This document shows positions 35,057 to 45,296 of a DNA stretch of 64,000 nucleotides, piece by piece. The notes beneath the pieces are model-generated. The model was not told where the DNA came from and ran no database searches. It was given only the letters and a program-made list of their open reading frames with translations. The stretch comes from Clostridium sp. C2-6-12 (lineage in GTDB: Bacteria; Bacillota; Clostridia; Clostridiales; Clostridiaceae). The stretch's first letter is position 1. The number at the start of each line of letters is the position of its first letter. Location: assembly GCF_009928485.1 (NCBI RefSeq), contig NZ_JAABNP010000002.1, positions 186,001 through 250,000 on the forward strand, in the 5' to 3' direction. Made by a program: the position numbers and the translations under genes.

Positions 35057-35707
35057 TTAATCCGTTAGTATTTCTAAAAAGCCAGTAATATTATTAATAT
35101 CAAATGAACTTAATATTCCTGCATAGGAATCATAATATTTGCCCTCATAAAATACAATTAAATGACCTTTTGAATTTATAATGCAGCATTTTGGTAGTGT
35201 ATTATTTTCTTTAATATTATAAATCATTTTACCTGAATGATTTATTCCAAAGTAATCTAAAGCTTCAATTACCTTACTCATAGAGCTTTGTGTACCCATC
35301 AACTCTATTACTTCCTCCATTTTAGCTCCTGAAAGCATTGAAACGATAGTTTGTCCGCATAATCCTTTTTTGTTTTGAGCCACAAATTCAATACTATCTA
35401 TTTTTCTTATTGGATTTTCTAAACTGTATGGACTATTATTATTAATTCGAGTTAGTCCACTTATTAATTCAAAAGATATTTCTAGTTCCTTTTCTATATC
35501 AAAATCTTTTATATACTCTTGTTTAACTGGAATATAATAATTTCCTTTTCCCTTTGGAACTAGTTTGCATTCAAACTCAAGCTCATTTAAGCACACCTTT
35601 ACTGGTATATTTCCTTTTTGATTACACTCTTCCCATACATTAAATGGAATCTCAATAAAAGCTTTATTTCCTTCTAAAAAGATTTTTCCATTGAATCTAT
35701 AATTCAT
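35057..35707 (-). CDS. DUF1905 domain joined to a C39-like cysteine-peptidase-type domain
   Basis: 216 residues from the ATG at 35707, behind AAGGTGAG. Residues about 1-90 look like DUF1905, a small beta-barrel (YRFNGKIFLEGNKAFIEIPF ... LVPKGKGNYYIPVKQEYIKDF). Residues about 110-215 resemble a C39-type papain fold: KKGLCGQTIVSMLSGAKMEEV with a candidate catalytic Cys, GHLIVFYEGKYYDSYAG with candidate His and Asp. No signal peptide or ABC domain is attached. It sits directly downstream of a two-subunit ABC exporter, so peptide processing is conceivable, but I cannot show activity. The fold assignment rests on motifs only. Confidence 0.65.
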   Translation of the reverse strand: MNYRFNGKIFLEGNKAFIEIPFNVWEECNQKGNIPVKVCLNELEFECKLVPKGKGNYYIPVKQEYIKDFDIEKELEISFELISGLTRINNNSPYSLENPIRKIDSIEFVAQNKKGLCGQTIVSMLSGAKMEEVIELMGTQSSMSKVIEALDYFGINHSGKMIYNIKENNTLPKCCIINSKGHLIVFYEGKYYDSYAGILSSFDINNITGFLEILTD

Positions 35708-35764
35708 AAATATCTCACCTTCCAATTTAAAATTTAGTAACCTTGGTTACGATCACTTACCTCT

Positions 35765-35803
35765 GTGACAGTCACCTATCTTAAAATTGGTGACTGTCAC
35801 CAC
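35765..35803. repeat. Dispersed palindromic element GGTGACTGTCACC
   Basis: GTGACAGTCACC at 35765-35776 and its exact complement at 35789-35800 form a 12-bp stem with a 12-base loop. The right part (GGTGACTGTCACCAC) nearly matches the element at 61092-61106. It lies directly past the ABC exporter stop codon and could also act as its 3' structure. Confidence 0.55.
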
Positions 35804-35807
35804 AATA

Positions 35808-37541
35808 TTAATTATTAAATTGAAGTTCATAAAGTTCCTTATATAAACTGTCCTTAAATAATAATTCCTCATGATTTCCTTGTTCCATGTTTTTACCTTC
35901 TTTAATAACGTAAATAACATCAGCATTTTTAACTGTTGATAATCTATGGGCAATAATAAGAACAGTTCTGTTGTCCATAAGCTTATTTAAAGCTTCTTGC
36001 ACATATTGTTCACTTTCTGAATCTAGCGAAGAAGTGGCTTCATCTAACAAAAGTATAGGCGCATTTTTTAAGAAAGCACGAGCTATTGCAATTCTTTGTT
36101 TTTGACCTCCTGACAGCTTTATACCTCTTTCCCCTACCTTAGTATTATATCCATCATCTAGCTCTTTAATAAATTCATCAGCATATGCATTTTTTGCTGC
36201 CTCTATTACCTCCTTCCTTGAAGCATCTTGTCTTCCAAATCTAATATTTTCTTCAATTGTACCATCAAAAATATATGAATCTTGAGGTACATAAGCAATT
36301 TGTTCCCTTAATTGCCCCATAGTATAGTTATTAATTGATTTTTCATTAATTATAATGTTTCCAGCGATTAATGGATAATACCCTAGAAGGAGTTTCATTA
36401 TTGTACTTTTGCCGCCTCCACTTGGTCCTACTAATGCAGCTACTTGTCCTTTCTTTACTATTAAATTAACATTATCTAAGACATTATTTTTACTGTCATA
36501 TGAAAAAGCCGCCGCTTCTAATTTTATCATTATATTTTCTTTGTAATTTAAGTTATCACTGTATTCATGATTTTCAACAGGTATTTTTATAAGTTCCATA
36601 ACCCTATTAGAACCAGATAAATATTTTTGAAGCTGTAAGATCATACTGTTAGTATCACTAAACATTCTATTTACATTACCAACTAAAAAAACTAATGATA
36701 CAATTGACCCAAGATTATTTCCCTTAGTTGAAAGAAAAGCTGCTAAAGCTATAATACCTACAAAATTAATAGATTCAAAAAAGAAATTACGAGATGACAT
36801 AATAGCTTCCTTCTTTGTTAACTGGATAGTACTTTTAAGTATTTCATCATTAATATGATCAGCTTTATTAAGTACCATTTTTTCAAGCTGATAATTTTTA
36901 ATTGTAAAGAAACCATTTAAAATATTGGAAATATTTTCTGTATATTTACTAGTTCTTTCTTGAATATGCTTGTTTATTATTCTTATTGTATCTTTTTGTC
37001 TTGAATTAATAAAAACAGATACAATACCAACTCCAATTAAAAGTATACTTGCTCTCCAATCTAAAAGCATCATAACTGCTGCAGATGAAATTCCAACAAA
37101 CATAGATACAATTACATTTCTTAAAGGCCATCCATATGAGGCTTCCATAGTATTAACATCATTAGTAAGTCTTGATAAGGTATCTCCACTATGATTTTCT
37201 TCTACATAGGATAAAGGAAGGTGCAAAATGTGACCAAAAAGCTCATTTCTTACTTTTGCAGTTGTCTTATGCATAATACTGAAAAAGAAGAATTCAAAAG
37301 TTCCAAAAAGGATCATTCCTAAAATACAAACTACTGCTGCTACTAAAATTCCATTTTTAAGCCCATTTGTATTCGTATTAACTGAAGCATCTATCATTAA
37401 CTTCATAACAATAGGAGTAAGTAAATAAAAACTTGTTTCAACTATACAATCGCTTATTAGAACAAAAGAATACAATAATCTTTTAGGTTTTATATTATTT
37501 AAAATCTCTAAATATTCATTTATTTTTATCTTATTAAACAT
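35808..37541 (-). CDS. ABC exporter half-transporter (permease fused to ATPase)
   Basis: 577 residues. Six membrane helices span about residues 20-310, followed by an ATPase domain. The ATPase shows Walker A VAALVGPSGGGKSTIMKLLLG, signature LSGGQKQRIAIARAF, Walker B PILLLDEATSSLDSES and an H-loop His in LIIAHRLSTV. The ATG follows GGAGAAG and overlaps the end of the partner half-transporter by eight bases, so the pair probably forms a heterodimeric exporter (multidrug, lipid or peptide). The partner gene is interrupted by a stop codon, which may leave this subunit without its mate. Confidence 0.92.
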   Translation of the reverse strand: MFNKIKINEYLEILNNIKPKRLLYSFVLISDCIVETSFYLLTPIVMKLMIDASVNTNTNGLKNGILVAAVVCILGMILFGTFEFFFFSIMHKTTAKVRNELFGHILHLPLSYVEENHSGDTLSRLTNDVNTMEASYGWPLRNVIVSMFVGISSAAVMMLLDWRASILLIGVGIVSVFINSRQKDTIRIINKHIQERTSKYTENISNILNGFFTIKNYQLEKMVLNKADHINDEILKSTIQLTKKEAIMSSRNFFFESINFVGIIALAAFLSTKGNNLGSIVSLVFLVGNVNRMFSDTNSMILQLQKYLSGSNRVMELIKIPVENHEYSDNLNYKENIMIKLEAAAFSYDSKNNVLDNVNLIVKKGQVAALVGPSGGGKSTIMKLLLGYYPLIAGNIIINEKSINNYTMGQLREQIAYVPQDSYIFDGTIEENIRFGRQDASRKEVIEAAKNAYADEFIKELDDGYNTKVGERGIKLSGGQKQRIAIARAFLKNAPILLLDEATSSLDSESEQYVQEALNKLMDNRTVLIIAHRLSTVKNADVIYVIKEGKNMEQGNHEELLFKDSLYKELYELQFNN

Positions 37542-39318
37542 ACTTTACTTCTCCTATTGCTGTTTCTTCAGTATCGTAAATATCAAATTGTTTTGAGTAT
37601 AATTTAGAATATATGTTGTCCACTTTTATTAGTTCTTCATGCTTTCCTCTATCCACAATACTACCACTGTCCATTACATAAATTTCATCTACATTTTTTA
37701 TTGTTGATAATCTATGAGCTACGATAATTGATGTTTTTCCCTCCATAACCTTTTCTAAAGAATTTTGAATTGCCGATTCTGATAATGTATCTAAGGCTGA
37801 AGTGGCTTCATCAAGCAAAATTATAGGTGCATTTTTCAAAAATGCACGTGCTATAGATATTCTCTGTCTTTGACCTCCAGAAAGTTTTATTCCTCTTTCT
37901 CCTACTAAAGTATCATATCCATCCGGAAGTTCTAATATAAATTCATGTGCATCTGCTGCCTTTGCTGCATTTATAACGTCTTCTCTTTTTGCACTTAAAT
38001 TTCCTAGTAATATATTTTCCATTACTGTTCCTGGAAAAAGATATGTATCTTGAGATACATAAGATATTTTTGATCGTAAATGTTTTATACTCCAATCCTT
38101 TGAATTATAACCAAACACTTCAATATTACCTTTTTGATGATTATAAAAACCAGCTATAAGCTTTAAAACAGTACTTTTCCCACAGCCACTAGCTCCAACT
38201 AATGCAATTTTACTTCCTTTATTAACTTGAAAACTTAAATCCTTTAAAATATTTTTTTCTCCATTATAAGCAAAGGAAACCTTATCAAAAGAAACAACCT
38301 TTTGTGAATCTAAATTCTCAAAACAATTACCATCTTCTCTTTCAATTTGAGTATCAAGAATTTCAAAAAAACGTTCTGTAGTTCCTAACGCATTAGTTAA
38401 GTTGCTTATAATTCCTGGTAAAAAGGCAAAAGTCCAGACTATTCCTCCCATTAAATATGTAAAAGAAAGTAATTGCCCTGGAGATATTTCATTATTGATT
38501 GATAGATAAGCTCCATAAATCAAGCAAATTGAAAATGGAGTTGATCTAAGAATAATATTAAATGGTGGTATATATTTTAATCTATGTACGCCTTGAATAT
38601 TGGATTTTAAACCATTTCTAATGTTTTCATTAAATTTATTTTGAAAAAATTCCTCTAAATTAAATGCTTTGATTATAGGTATTCCTCCATAGGAATCCTG
38701 TGCTATTGAATTTGCCTTCCCTAAATTTTTTGAAGCTTCCTTAAAATACTTTTTCATAGGCTTTGAAATTCTATCAATGGCAAAAAGTCCTGGAGGTATT
38801 ACAATAAAAGTAACAATTTACAACTTCCAATTAATTTCTATTAAATAAATTGATGTTATAATAACCGATACAAATTGAATCAGTGTTTTAAATAAGCTAT
38901 CTCCTATAAAATTTTGAACTGAAGAAAGGTCATTTGTAAGCCTTGAAATTATGTCCCCAGTATGGTTATCTTCTATAAAAGAAAGAGGTAGTTTTTCAAG
39001 ATGTTCTGTAGCCGTCCTCCTGATATCCAACATAACTTTCGCTCTAAAAATGCCATATACAAGAGTTGAAAAATAAGTTATGGCTATACCAATTATAATA
39101 ACTGCACCCATTTGAATTAGATAACTATACAACTCATTGTGATTAAGATCTATTGCTGAATTTATAGATTTATTAATTAAATTAGCTAATGCTAGATTTA
39201 TTCCTATACTTAATATAGATAAAGTAATATACGTAAATATCAACAATTTACATTTATTTATGAATCTGTACATCTTCCTCATTACTTCTTTAAAGGTGTA
39301 TTTATTTTTATCTGTCAT
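37534..39318 (-). pseudogene. ABC exporter half-transporter interrupted by one in-frame stop
   Basis: A single continuous frame of 595 codons has one TAA at 38818-38820. Upstream, 166 residues (MTDKNKYTFKEVMRKMYRF ... IYLIEINWKL) hold the first helices of an ABC exporter. Downstream, in the same frame, IVTFIVIPPGLFAIDRISKP leads without shift into the remaining helices and an intact ATPase domain (Walker A ALVGASGCGKSTVLKLIAGFY, signature LSGGQRQRISIARAF, Walker B IILLDEATSALD). One nonsense change or sequencing error explains the break. An internal ATG at 38757 could express a 407-residue remnant lacking the first helices, but I see no convincing ribosome site there. Confidence 0.8.
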
Positions 39319-39442
39319 TTACTCTCCCAGCTTTCTGTTAAATATTATTCTTAAATTTTCTCTTTTGTATTTCTTATATTTAATATTTATTTTCATACAC
39401 TCGATGATCTTGACTTATCTCTTAATTTTGTTAACGCACAAC

Positions 39443-40174
39443 TTACCAGGGTCTTTTACTTTTCAGCCATCCTTTACTTCTCCAATATTCCTTATCTTGA
39501 TGACCATCAGAATAACTATTCATAAGTCTTCTAAACACATTAAATAAAAATTTAGTTTTTAATGGTATATGTACATTTTTTCTTTTCATTGAAATATAAA
39601 AAGAAGAAGCTTTTTCTTTTAAAGATTTTTCGTATTTTTCCTGCTTTTTTGCTGGCATATCACTCCAATTCTTTGCCCAAAGAGTCAAACCACATTTATA
39701 TATCTTTGGAACTCCCCAATAAGTCAAACTTCTTTCTATAGTTTTATTAACATGCTTTGTACCAGTTCCAGCTGTTGTAGATATTATAAGAGCAGTTTTA
39801 GAAAACATTTCTTCCACTGGTCTGTGACTCATAAATATGCACCCAAAATGATCAAGAAAAACTTTAACTTGTCCACTTTCAGCTAGTGTATAAACAGGTG
39901 AAGTTATAATTATTCCATCGGAAAGTTTCATAGCATTTAATAACGGGTGAGTATATTTACTATGAGGACAAAATTCACCACCAAACACTCCTTTATCTAA
40001 ACATCTAAAACAACCAGCGCAAAACATAGGTAAATCTTTAGGTAAATAGAAATCAAAAAATTCATTTTCTTCCAATGTGTTGAGCCTTTCTTTAACTATT
40101 TCAATGGTCTTTTCTGTATTCCCCTTTCTTTGACTTCCATGTACTATAGTAATTTTCAATCCTTTCACTTCCAT
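39443..40174 (-). CDS. Flavodoxin-fold NAD(P)H-dependent FMN oxidoreductase
   Basis: 243 residues. The opening ITIVHGSQRKGNTEKTIEIVKERL is the FMN phosphate-binding loop of the NADPH-dependent FMN reductase family, followed by DGIIITSPVYTLAESGQVKVFLDHFG. A CAGCFRCLDKG...FCPHSK stretch has three or four Cys, as in the iron-sulfur flavoprotein-like group. Substrate unknown (quinones or other electron acceptors). It lies upstream of the ABC exporter pair with about 125 bases between. The start is weakly supported because no clear ribosome site precedes the ATG. Confidence 0.85.
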   Translation of the reverse strand: MEVKGLKITIVHGSQRKGNTEKTIEIVKERLNTLEENEFFDFYLPKDLPMFCAGCFRCLDKGVFGGEFCPHSKYTHPLLNAMKLSDGIIITSPVYTLAESGQVKVFLDHFGCIFMSHRPVEEMFSKTALIISTTAGTGTKHVNKTIERSLTYWGVPKIYKCGLTLWAKNWSDMPAKKQEKYEKSLKEKASSFYISMKRKNVHIPLKTKFLFNVFRRLMNSYSDGHQDKEYWRSKGWLKSKRPW

Positions 40175-40531
40175 TCATACATTATAGGCATCTATCCATT
40201 TATTGTTTTTCATATCCAATACCAACTATTTTTGATTTCTTTTATAATGGAATATCATTTAAGAAAAGTATTCCAAAAGGTGATGACAATAATGTTAATT
40301 CGTCACAATAACAAACCATAAAATTATCAAATTTATATTATCATTTATAAATTTCAAAATTTACATCTTAATTATTTTTTATTTCTAACTTATATATTAA
40401 CTTCTTTACAATTTATAGAAATATTATACAATTTAAGTTAAAAATAGTATATATAAATTTAACTTTAACTTAGTTTTTTATTCTTAATAAATTATATTTA
40501 ATAGAAATATATCTGATTTAATACATAATAA
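40175..40531. other. Intergenic region, no gene seen
   Basis: About 350 very A/T-rich bases between the flavodoxin-like gene and the terminator of the sugar/chemoreceptor operon. It should hold the promoter of the flavodoxin-like gene; I find no structured element. Confidence 0.35.
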
Positions 40532-40555
40532 AAAGAAGGATAAAAATCCTCCTTT
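40532..40555 (-). terminator. Terminator at the end of the sugar/chemoreceptor operon
   Basis: AAAGGAGGAT-TTTT-ATCCTTCTTT forms ten pairs (one G-U) with a T-rich tail on the minus strand. Confidence 0.7.
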
Positions 40556-40670
40556 ATATAAATATCATTTAGACTATAAGTTATATATACTAATATCTAA
40601 AATTTCTATAAGAAATTCTAAATTAATATGATCAATTTGCATTTCTATGTTATATAACACCTCATTTTAT

Positions 40671-42404
40671 TTAGCCTTCAACTTGAAATTTTTCATAATT
40701 CCTATTAAATTTGGCCATCATACTTTCCAATACATTTGCTTGATTTATTAATTGATCACTTGCTGCAGCACTTTGTTCTGCTATTGATGATGTCGTTTGC
40801 ACTACACCAGCTATTTGCAATATTCCATCATTAACCTGCTTAATTGATTGGGCTTGGTTTTCAGATGCTAATGCAATATCTGCAACTAATTCTGTAGCTT
40901 TATTTACATTTTCTACAACTCCAGTTAATGTTTCAGCTGTATTTTCAGCTAATGTTTTTCCTGTATTAACTACACTAATTGCATCTTCAATTAGTTTAGT
41001 AGTCTGTTTGGCAGCATTTGCACTTTGATTTGCTAGATTTCTCACCTCATCAGCTACAACTGAAAAACCTTTTCCCGCTTCTCCTGCTCTTGCAGCTTCT
41101 ATTGCAGCATTAAGTGCAAGTAAATTAGTTTGCTCAGAAATATAATCAATTGCTTTTATTATATTTTTAATGTCCTTAGATGATTTTTCAATTTCATTCA
41201 TGGATTTAAGCATCTCATTCATTTGAAGATTACTTTTTTCAATATTCTTAACTAATAAATCGGTTATAGAATTTGTATTAATAGCATTTTGGGCAGTGCT
41301 TTGAACCTTTTCATTAATTTCAGCCATAGATGCAGAAAGCTGCTGAATTGAAGTAGCTTGTTCAATTGTCCCCTGAGACAACACTCTTGCTATGCTTGAA
41401 ACTTGATCCGAACTACTGGTAACTTGATTGGTTGCAGAATTTATATCTGAAAAAACTTCATTTAAGGATAACAAAATATTATTTAGTGATTCTTCTATTT
41501 CTATAAAATTTCCTTTATAGTGCTCTTCTGCAGAAATATTTAAATTTCCTTTAGAAATATTTCCTAAAATATATGTTATTTCAGTTATATACCCCTTAAG
41601 TATAATACTCATTTCTGAAAACGAACTCGCTAATTCTCCTATTTCATCCTTAGAATCTATATCTATTGATACTTCCAAATTTCCCATTGCCATTTGTTTT
41701 GCCATTTTATTCATGTTTTCTATTGGTTCACTGATAAAATTAGAAATATATTTTGATAAAAACACTGTTAAACTTAAGGTAAATCCTATACACACTAAAA
41801 TCATAATTATTGATATTATTTTCAAAATAGCTAATCTTTCAACTAAGTTATTACAATTATCAATTTTTATTTCTAGTAACTCTGAAATATCTACAGTCAA
41901 TACCTCAAGTATAGGACTTGCTTGAGTTTTCATAATTTGGGCGGCTTGCTTATTTTTCTTTTCTAAGCCCAATTCCAAAACTCTATTTCTTAAAGGTTCA
42001 AATTCATTAATATCATCTTTAATTTTTCCAAATTCTTTTTCTTCAAATTCTGTAGTATTTGTTTTTTCTATTGATATTAATAACTGTTTTATTTCTTCTG
42101 AATAAGAATTAATCGAATCTCTATAATTAGTCTTCCTTGTTTCGTCAAAGTTCTCATCTTCCAGCATTGCAATATCTCTTACAATAGAATATGAATTATC
42201 TATTTTAATTCCAAGTTTACCTACCTCTCCTTGAGAAAATCCATAATTATTTATAGCATAGTTATATTTATTAGTTATTATTTGTAAAAATACCAGACTG
42301 ATAACCGAAGTAAAACTACCTATAATAGCTATTACCATAAATGATTTAAATAGCTTTTTTCTTAAAGGCAAATGTTTCATATTCAAATTTATAGGTTTTT
42401 TCAT
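40671..42404 (-). CDS. Methyl-accepting chemotaxis protein linked to the sugar operon
   Basis: 577 residues with AAGGAGC before the ATG. It has an N-terminal helix ([20 protein letters not shown]), a four-helix-bundle-type sensor (about 45-195), a second helix ([21 protein letters not shown]), HAMP, and a signalling helix with [41 protein letters not shown]. The gene begins only 33 bases after the GH94 stop codon with no terminator between, so it is probably the last gene of the beta-glucan operon. A role in taxis towards the same sugar is inference. Confidence 0.92.
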   Translation of the reverse strand: MKKPINLNMKHLPLRKKLFKSFMVIAIIGSFTSVISLVFLQIITNKYNYAINNYGFSQGEVGKLGIKIDNSYSIVRDIAMLEDENFDETRKTNYRDSINSYSEEIKQLLISIEKTNTTEFEEKEFGKIKDDINEFEPLRNRVLELGLEKKNKQAAQIMKTQASPILEVLTVDISELLEIKIDNCNNLVERLAILKIISIIMILVCIGFTLSLTVFLSKYISNFISEPIENMNKMAKQMAMGNLEVSIDIDSKDEIGELASSFSEMSIILKGYITEITYILGNISKGNLNISAEEHYKGNFIEIEESLNNILLSLNEVFSDINSATNQVTSSSDQVSSIARVLSQGTIEQATSIQQLSASMAEINEKVQSTAQNAINTNSITDLLVKNIEKSNLQMNEMLKSMNEIEKSSKDIKNIIKAIDYISEQTNLLALNAAIEAARAGEAGKGFSVVADEVRNLANQSANAAKQTTKLIEDAISVVNTGKTLAENTAETLTGVVENVNKATELVADIALASENQAQSIKQVNDGILQIAGVVQTTSSIAEQSAAASDQLINQANVLESMMAKFNRNYEKFQVEG

Positions 42405-42436
42405 AATTATCTGCTCCTTAAGCTTTTGTATTACAT

Positions 42437-45139
42437 TTAAATAAGAATAATTTTTATTGAGTGTTTTTGATTTTTATCAAGGGAAGCTATAATACCTCTA
42501 TCAATTATAGCTTTATCTATAAATTCATATTCTTCGTCATTTATATAAACCTTGGCTACTTTATATTGTCCATATTCTCTTTTATTTCCATTAATGTATT
42601 CAACCTTAAGTTTTCTTTCAGCAAAGCACATTTCAATTGAAGCTTTATTTTCAGCATCAAATTGCTTTAACAGTAATTTAGGCTCAAATACTAAATTACC
42701 CATTTCACCTTTAACACCAAACATTTCAGATAATATTGTAAGTATTAACCAGCTTGCTGATCCTGTTAGATAATGATACATTCCTCTGCCTTTTTCATTT
42801 ATATACTCAGGAACACCTGGATAAATTCTGCTTGATTCGAAGTTATTACAGTGATTGTAAAGAGTGTCTATAACTTTAAATCCCTCTTTTGCAAATCCTC
42901 TTTGATACAATGCATTAGCATACATAATAGCCATATGGCTAAATACTGCTCCATTTTCTTTATGTCCATATGCAAAACCAAACATTCTTCCGAAATCGGT
43001 TTTGATTTCATTGAAATTACTATTTAACCTATAACCTCCTATATTTTCATCATAAAGATAATTATCTGCTGCTTTTATTATGTTCTTTACTTGATCTTCT
43101 GTGGCCGTACCACTCATAATAGTAAATACCTGACCAGTCAGCATCATACGAGTTCCATTTTCTCCATCGCCTTCAACTCTTCTAGCATTGTTATCGTAAT
43201 AACCATTGTACCAGCTATATCCCTCCGAATTGGTAATCCATTCATTATTTTGTATATGATTTTTAAGCCAGTTTGCTTTTTCTTTAATGCTAATAATTAA
43301 TTTATCGGAATCAATTTTAATTACTTTCCCGCTAATATTATGTCTGCATCTATTGCAATACTCTTTTAAAACTCTTTGTTTTTTAACTGGGTTATCATAT
43401 ATTTCCTTCTTAGAATCTAATAGTATTAATAATTCTTCAGCTACTTCTAATTCTTTTATATTCTTTACATCTCTTAGATTTTCTAACAAATTAGCGATAT
43501 TTTTGAGATTTCCTCCATAAAGAGCACTAAATGCAACACTTTCTCCTTTTTCATCCGCCATGTCAAGTCCATCATTCCAATCAGCACCATGAAGCTTTAG
43601 ATTGTTATGTTCTCCAACATCATAAAAAGCAGTCAAATGCTGAATTAGTAGATGTTCTAAAATTGTTCCTTTATATTCTTCTGAATTACCTGAAAGCATC
43701 TTATTTCCTTGGTCTATATTCCATAGAAAATCTTTTTCTGTGCCTCTTCCCTCTTGAAGGTCTTTAAAATAGCTTTGTTTTTCTAAAAGAAATTCAATAT
43801 CACCAGTTTGATCTATATAAAGTTTTGTGGTTAAAAAAGGCCATGCTCCATGATCCATCCAAACCCTAGTAATATTATTTCTATCAGCTACGAATTCTCC
43901 TTGCTTTGTACCGATAATTGTAGCATTGGTACCATCAAAACGCACTCCTCCAAAATTATCATAAAGCATTCCCCTAACATTTGCTGGATCCATAGCAAGT
44001 AGTGCTAAACAATCTTGCCATAAATCTCGCCAGCCTCTTCCGCCTTTTCCATAGTCATGATGAGGCATAAAAGAACATCCATATATTCTTCTAAGCATTG
44101 GTTGAAAATTAACCCAATACATCCAATTATCAAATTGGCTATCCTTTGTAGCATATGATATATTTATTTTTTTATCCCAACATGCTTTTGTGTTTTCAAG
44201 AGATTTATCGAAAGCGGTTTCCGTTAAATGCTTTATTATAGTATTATTAAAGTCAGCTTCAGAATTTTCAAAGCCAATTGCAATTATATAAGTTTTAGAA
44301 GTGTTTGCTTCAATTACTTCCTCTTCAAAACGCATTGCTCCAATAGCTTCATACCCCTCTAATTTTTCATTAGCTTTAATCTTAAATTCCTCATTTAATG
44401 ATATACTTCTAGGAATCTCAAAAGATCCACCTTCTCCAATATATTCTTCTACGATGGGGCAAAAACCTATTGGTTTTTCACCATTTCCTTTAGAAGCTGC
44501 TGCTCCATAAACTACAGAATTCCTTTTATGACCTCTCTCATCAAAGGTTAAAGTTGGATTTACAACAACACCATATTCACTAGTTTTTATTCTGTGTAAA
44601 AGAGAAGTTACATGTCTATGATCTCTAATGTTGTCTGCTGAACGACAATATAATGGTACTGCAGCTGTAGAAGTTATCTTTTTAGGTTCAGTACCTGTAT
44701 TAGTAATTATTACTTTCATTAATTCAACTTTGTCTTCTGTTGATGGCACAAAAGAAATTATCTCACTCTTTATCCCAAGTTTTTTAGAATTTCTTGTTAT
44801 CTTATGCCACATTATTCCTGCTTCTAATTCCGTTTCTTCCTTATCTTCACTAAAAATATCAGCTTGCTGAACTGCTGAAACACCTGTTGCTGACCAAGCA
44901 CCAATTCCTTGAATATAAACCCAAAAATTCCTTGAGGATTTATTATTATGAAGTTCTTCACTACTTACCGGTGAAAGCAAAAAAGTATTTTGCCCCATTT
45001 TGCAATCACCATTCAAAGTAGGAGTTATGCTAGACATGACTCCTGCTTCATTAGCAAGTGGAAAATATAAATAACTATTTTGTTCTGGATTTTTAAGCTT
45101 AAATGTTCCTTTATTATCTATATATTTATAATTTACCAT
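42437..45139 (-). CDS. GH94 glycoside phosphorylase (laminaribiose phosphorylase-like?)
   Basis: About 900 residues from the ATG at 45139, behind AAGGGTGG; a GTG four codons earlier lies in that site. GH94 hallmarks are the N-terminal beta-sandwich (NFWVYIQGIGAWSATGVS), GGRGWRDLWQDCLALL, the catalytic HGADWNDGLDMA at about 516-527 and SEGYSWYNGYYDNNARRVEGD. These enzymes split beta-glucosides with phosphate to give glucose 1-phosphate. The length is greater than cellobiose phosphorylase (about 810) and close to laminaribiose phosphorylase (about 900), which also fits the neighbours. It is cytoplasmic, with no signal peptide. Exact linkage needs assay or phylogeny. Confidence 0.85.
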   Translation of the reverse strand: MVNYKYIDNKGTFKLKNPEQNSYLYFPLANEAGVMSSITPTLNGDCKMGQNTFLLSPVSSEELHNNKSSRNFWVYIQGIGAWSATGVSAVQQADIFSEDKEETELEAGIMWHKITRNSKKLGIKSEIISFVPSTEDKVELMKVIITNTGTEPKKITSTAAVPLYCRSADNIRDHRHVTSLLHRIKTSEYGVVVNPTLTFDERGHKRNSVVYGAAASKGNGEKPIGFCPIVEEYIGEGGSFEIPRSISLNEEFKIKANEKLEGYEAIGAMRFEEEVIEANTSKTYIIAIGFENSEADFNNTIIKHLTETAFDKSLENTKACWDKKINISYATKDSQFDNWMYWVNFQPMLRRIYGCSFMPHHDYGKGGRGWRDLWQDCLALLAMDPANVRGMLYDNFGGVRFDGTNATIIGTKQGEFVADRNNITRVWMDHGAWPFLTTKLYIDQTGDIEFLLEKQSYFKDLQEGRGTEKDFLWNIDQGNKMLSGNSEEYKGTILEHLLIQHLTAFYDVGEHNNLKLHGADWNDGLDMADEKGESVAFSALYGGNLKNIANLLENLRDVKNIKELEVAEELLILLDSKKEIYDNPVKKQRVLKEYCNRCRHNISGKVIKIDSDKLIISIKEKANWLKNHIQNNEWITNSEGYSWYNGYYDNNARRVEGDGENGTRMMLTGQVFTIMSGTATEDQVKNIIKAADNYLYDENIGGYRLNSNFNEIKTDFGRMFGFAYGHKENGAVFSHMAIMYANALYQRGFAKEGFKVIDTLYNHCNNFESSRIYPGVPEYINEKGRGMYHYLTGSASWLILTILSEMFGVKGEMGNLVFEPKLLLKQFDAENKASIEMCFAERKLKVEYINGNKREYGQYKVAKVYINDEEYEFIDKAIIDRGIIASLDKNQKHSIKIILI

Positions 45140-45296
45140 TCTGTAAACCACCCTTACAATATTATTAAATCAAACTTGATTCTATTAGTTATATAACATT
45201 CGAATCTTAGATCTATTTTTTATTAAGAACTTTGACTTAAAAGCGTTGATTTACATAAATAATTCTTGTTATAAATATAAATATTCTTAATATTGA

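Noticed and set aside
38757..38820. Frameshift in the exporter gene
   Set aside because: The two parts are in the same frame (39318 and 38757 differ by a multiple of three); only a TAA separates them, so it is a nonsense change rather than a frameshift.
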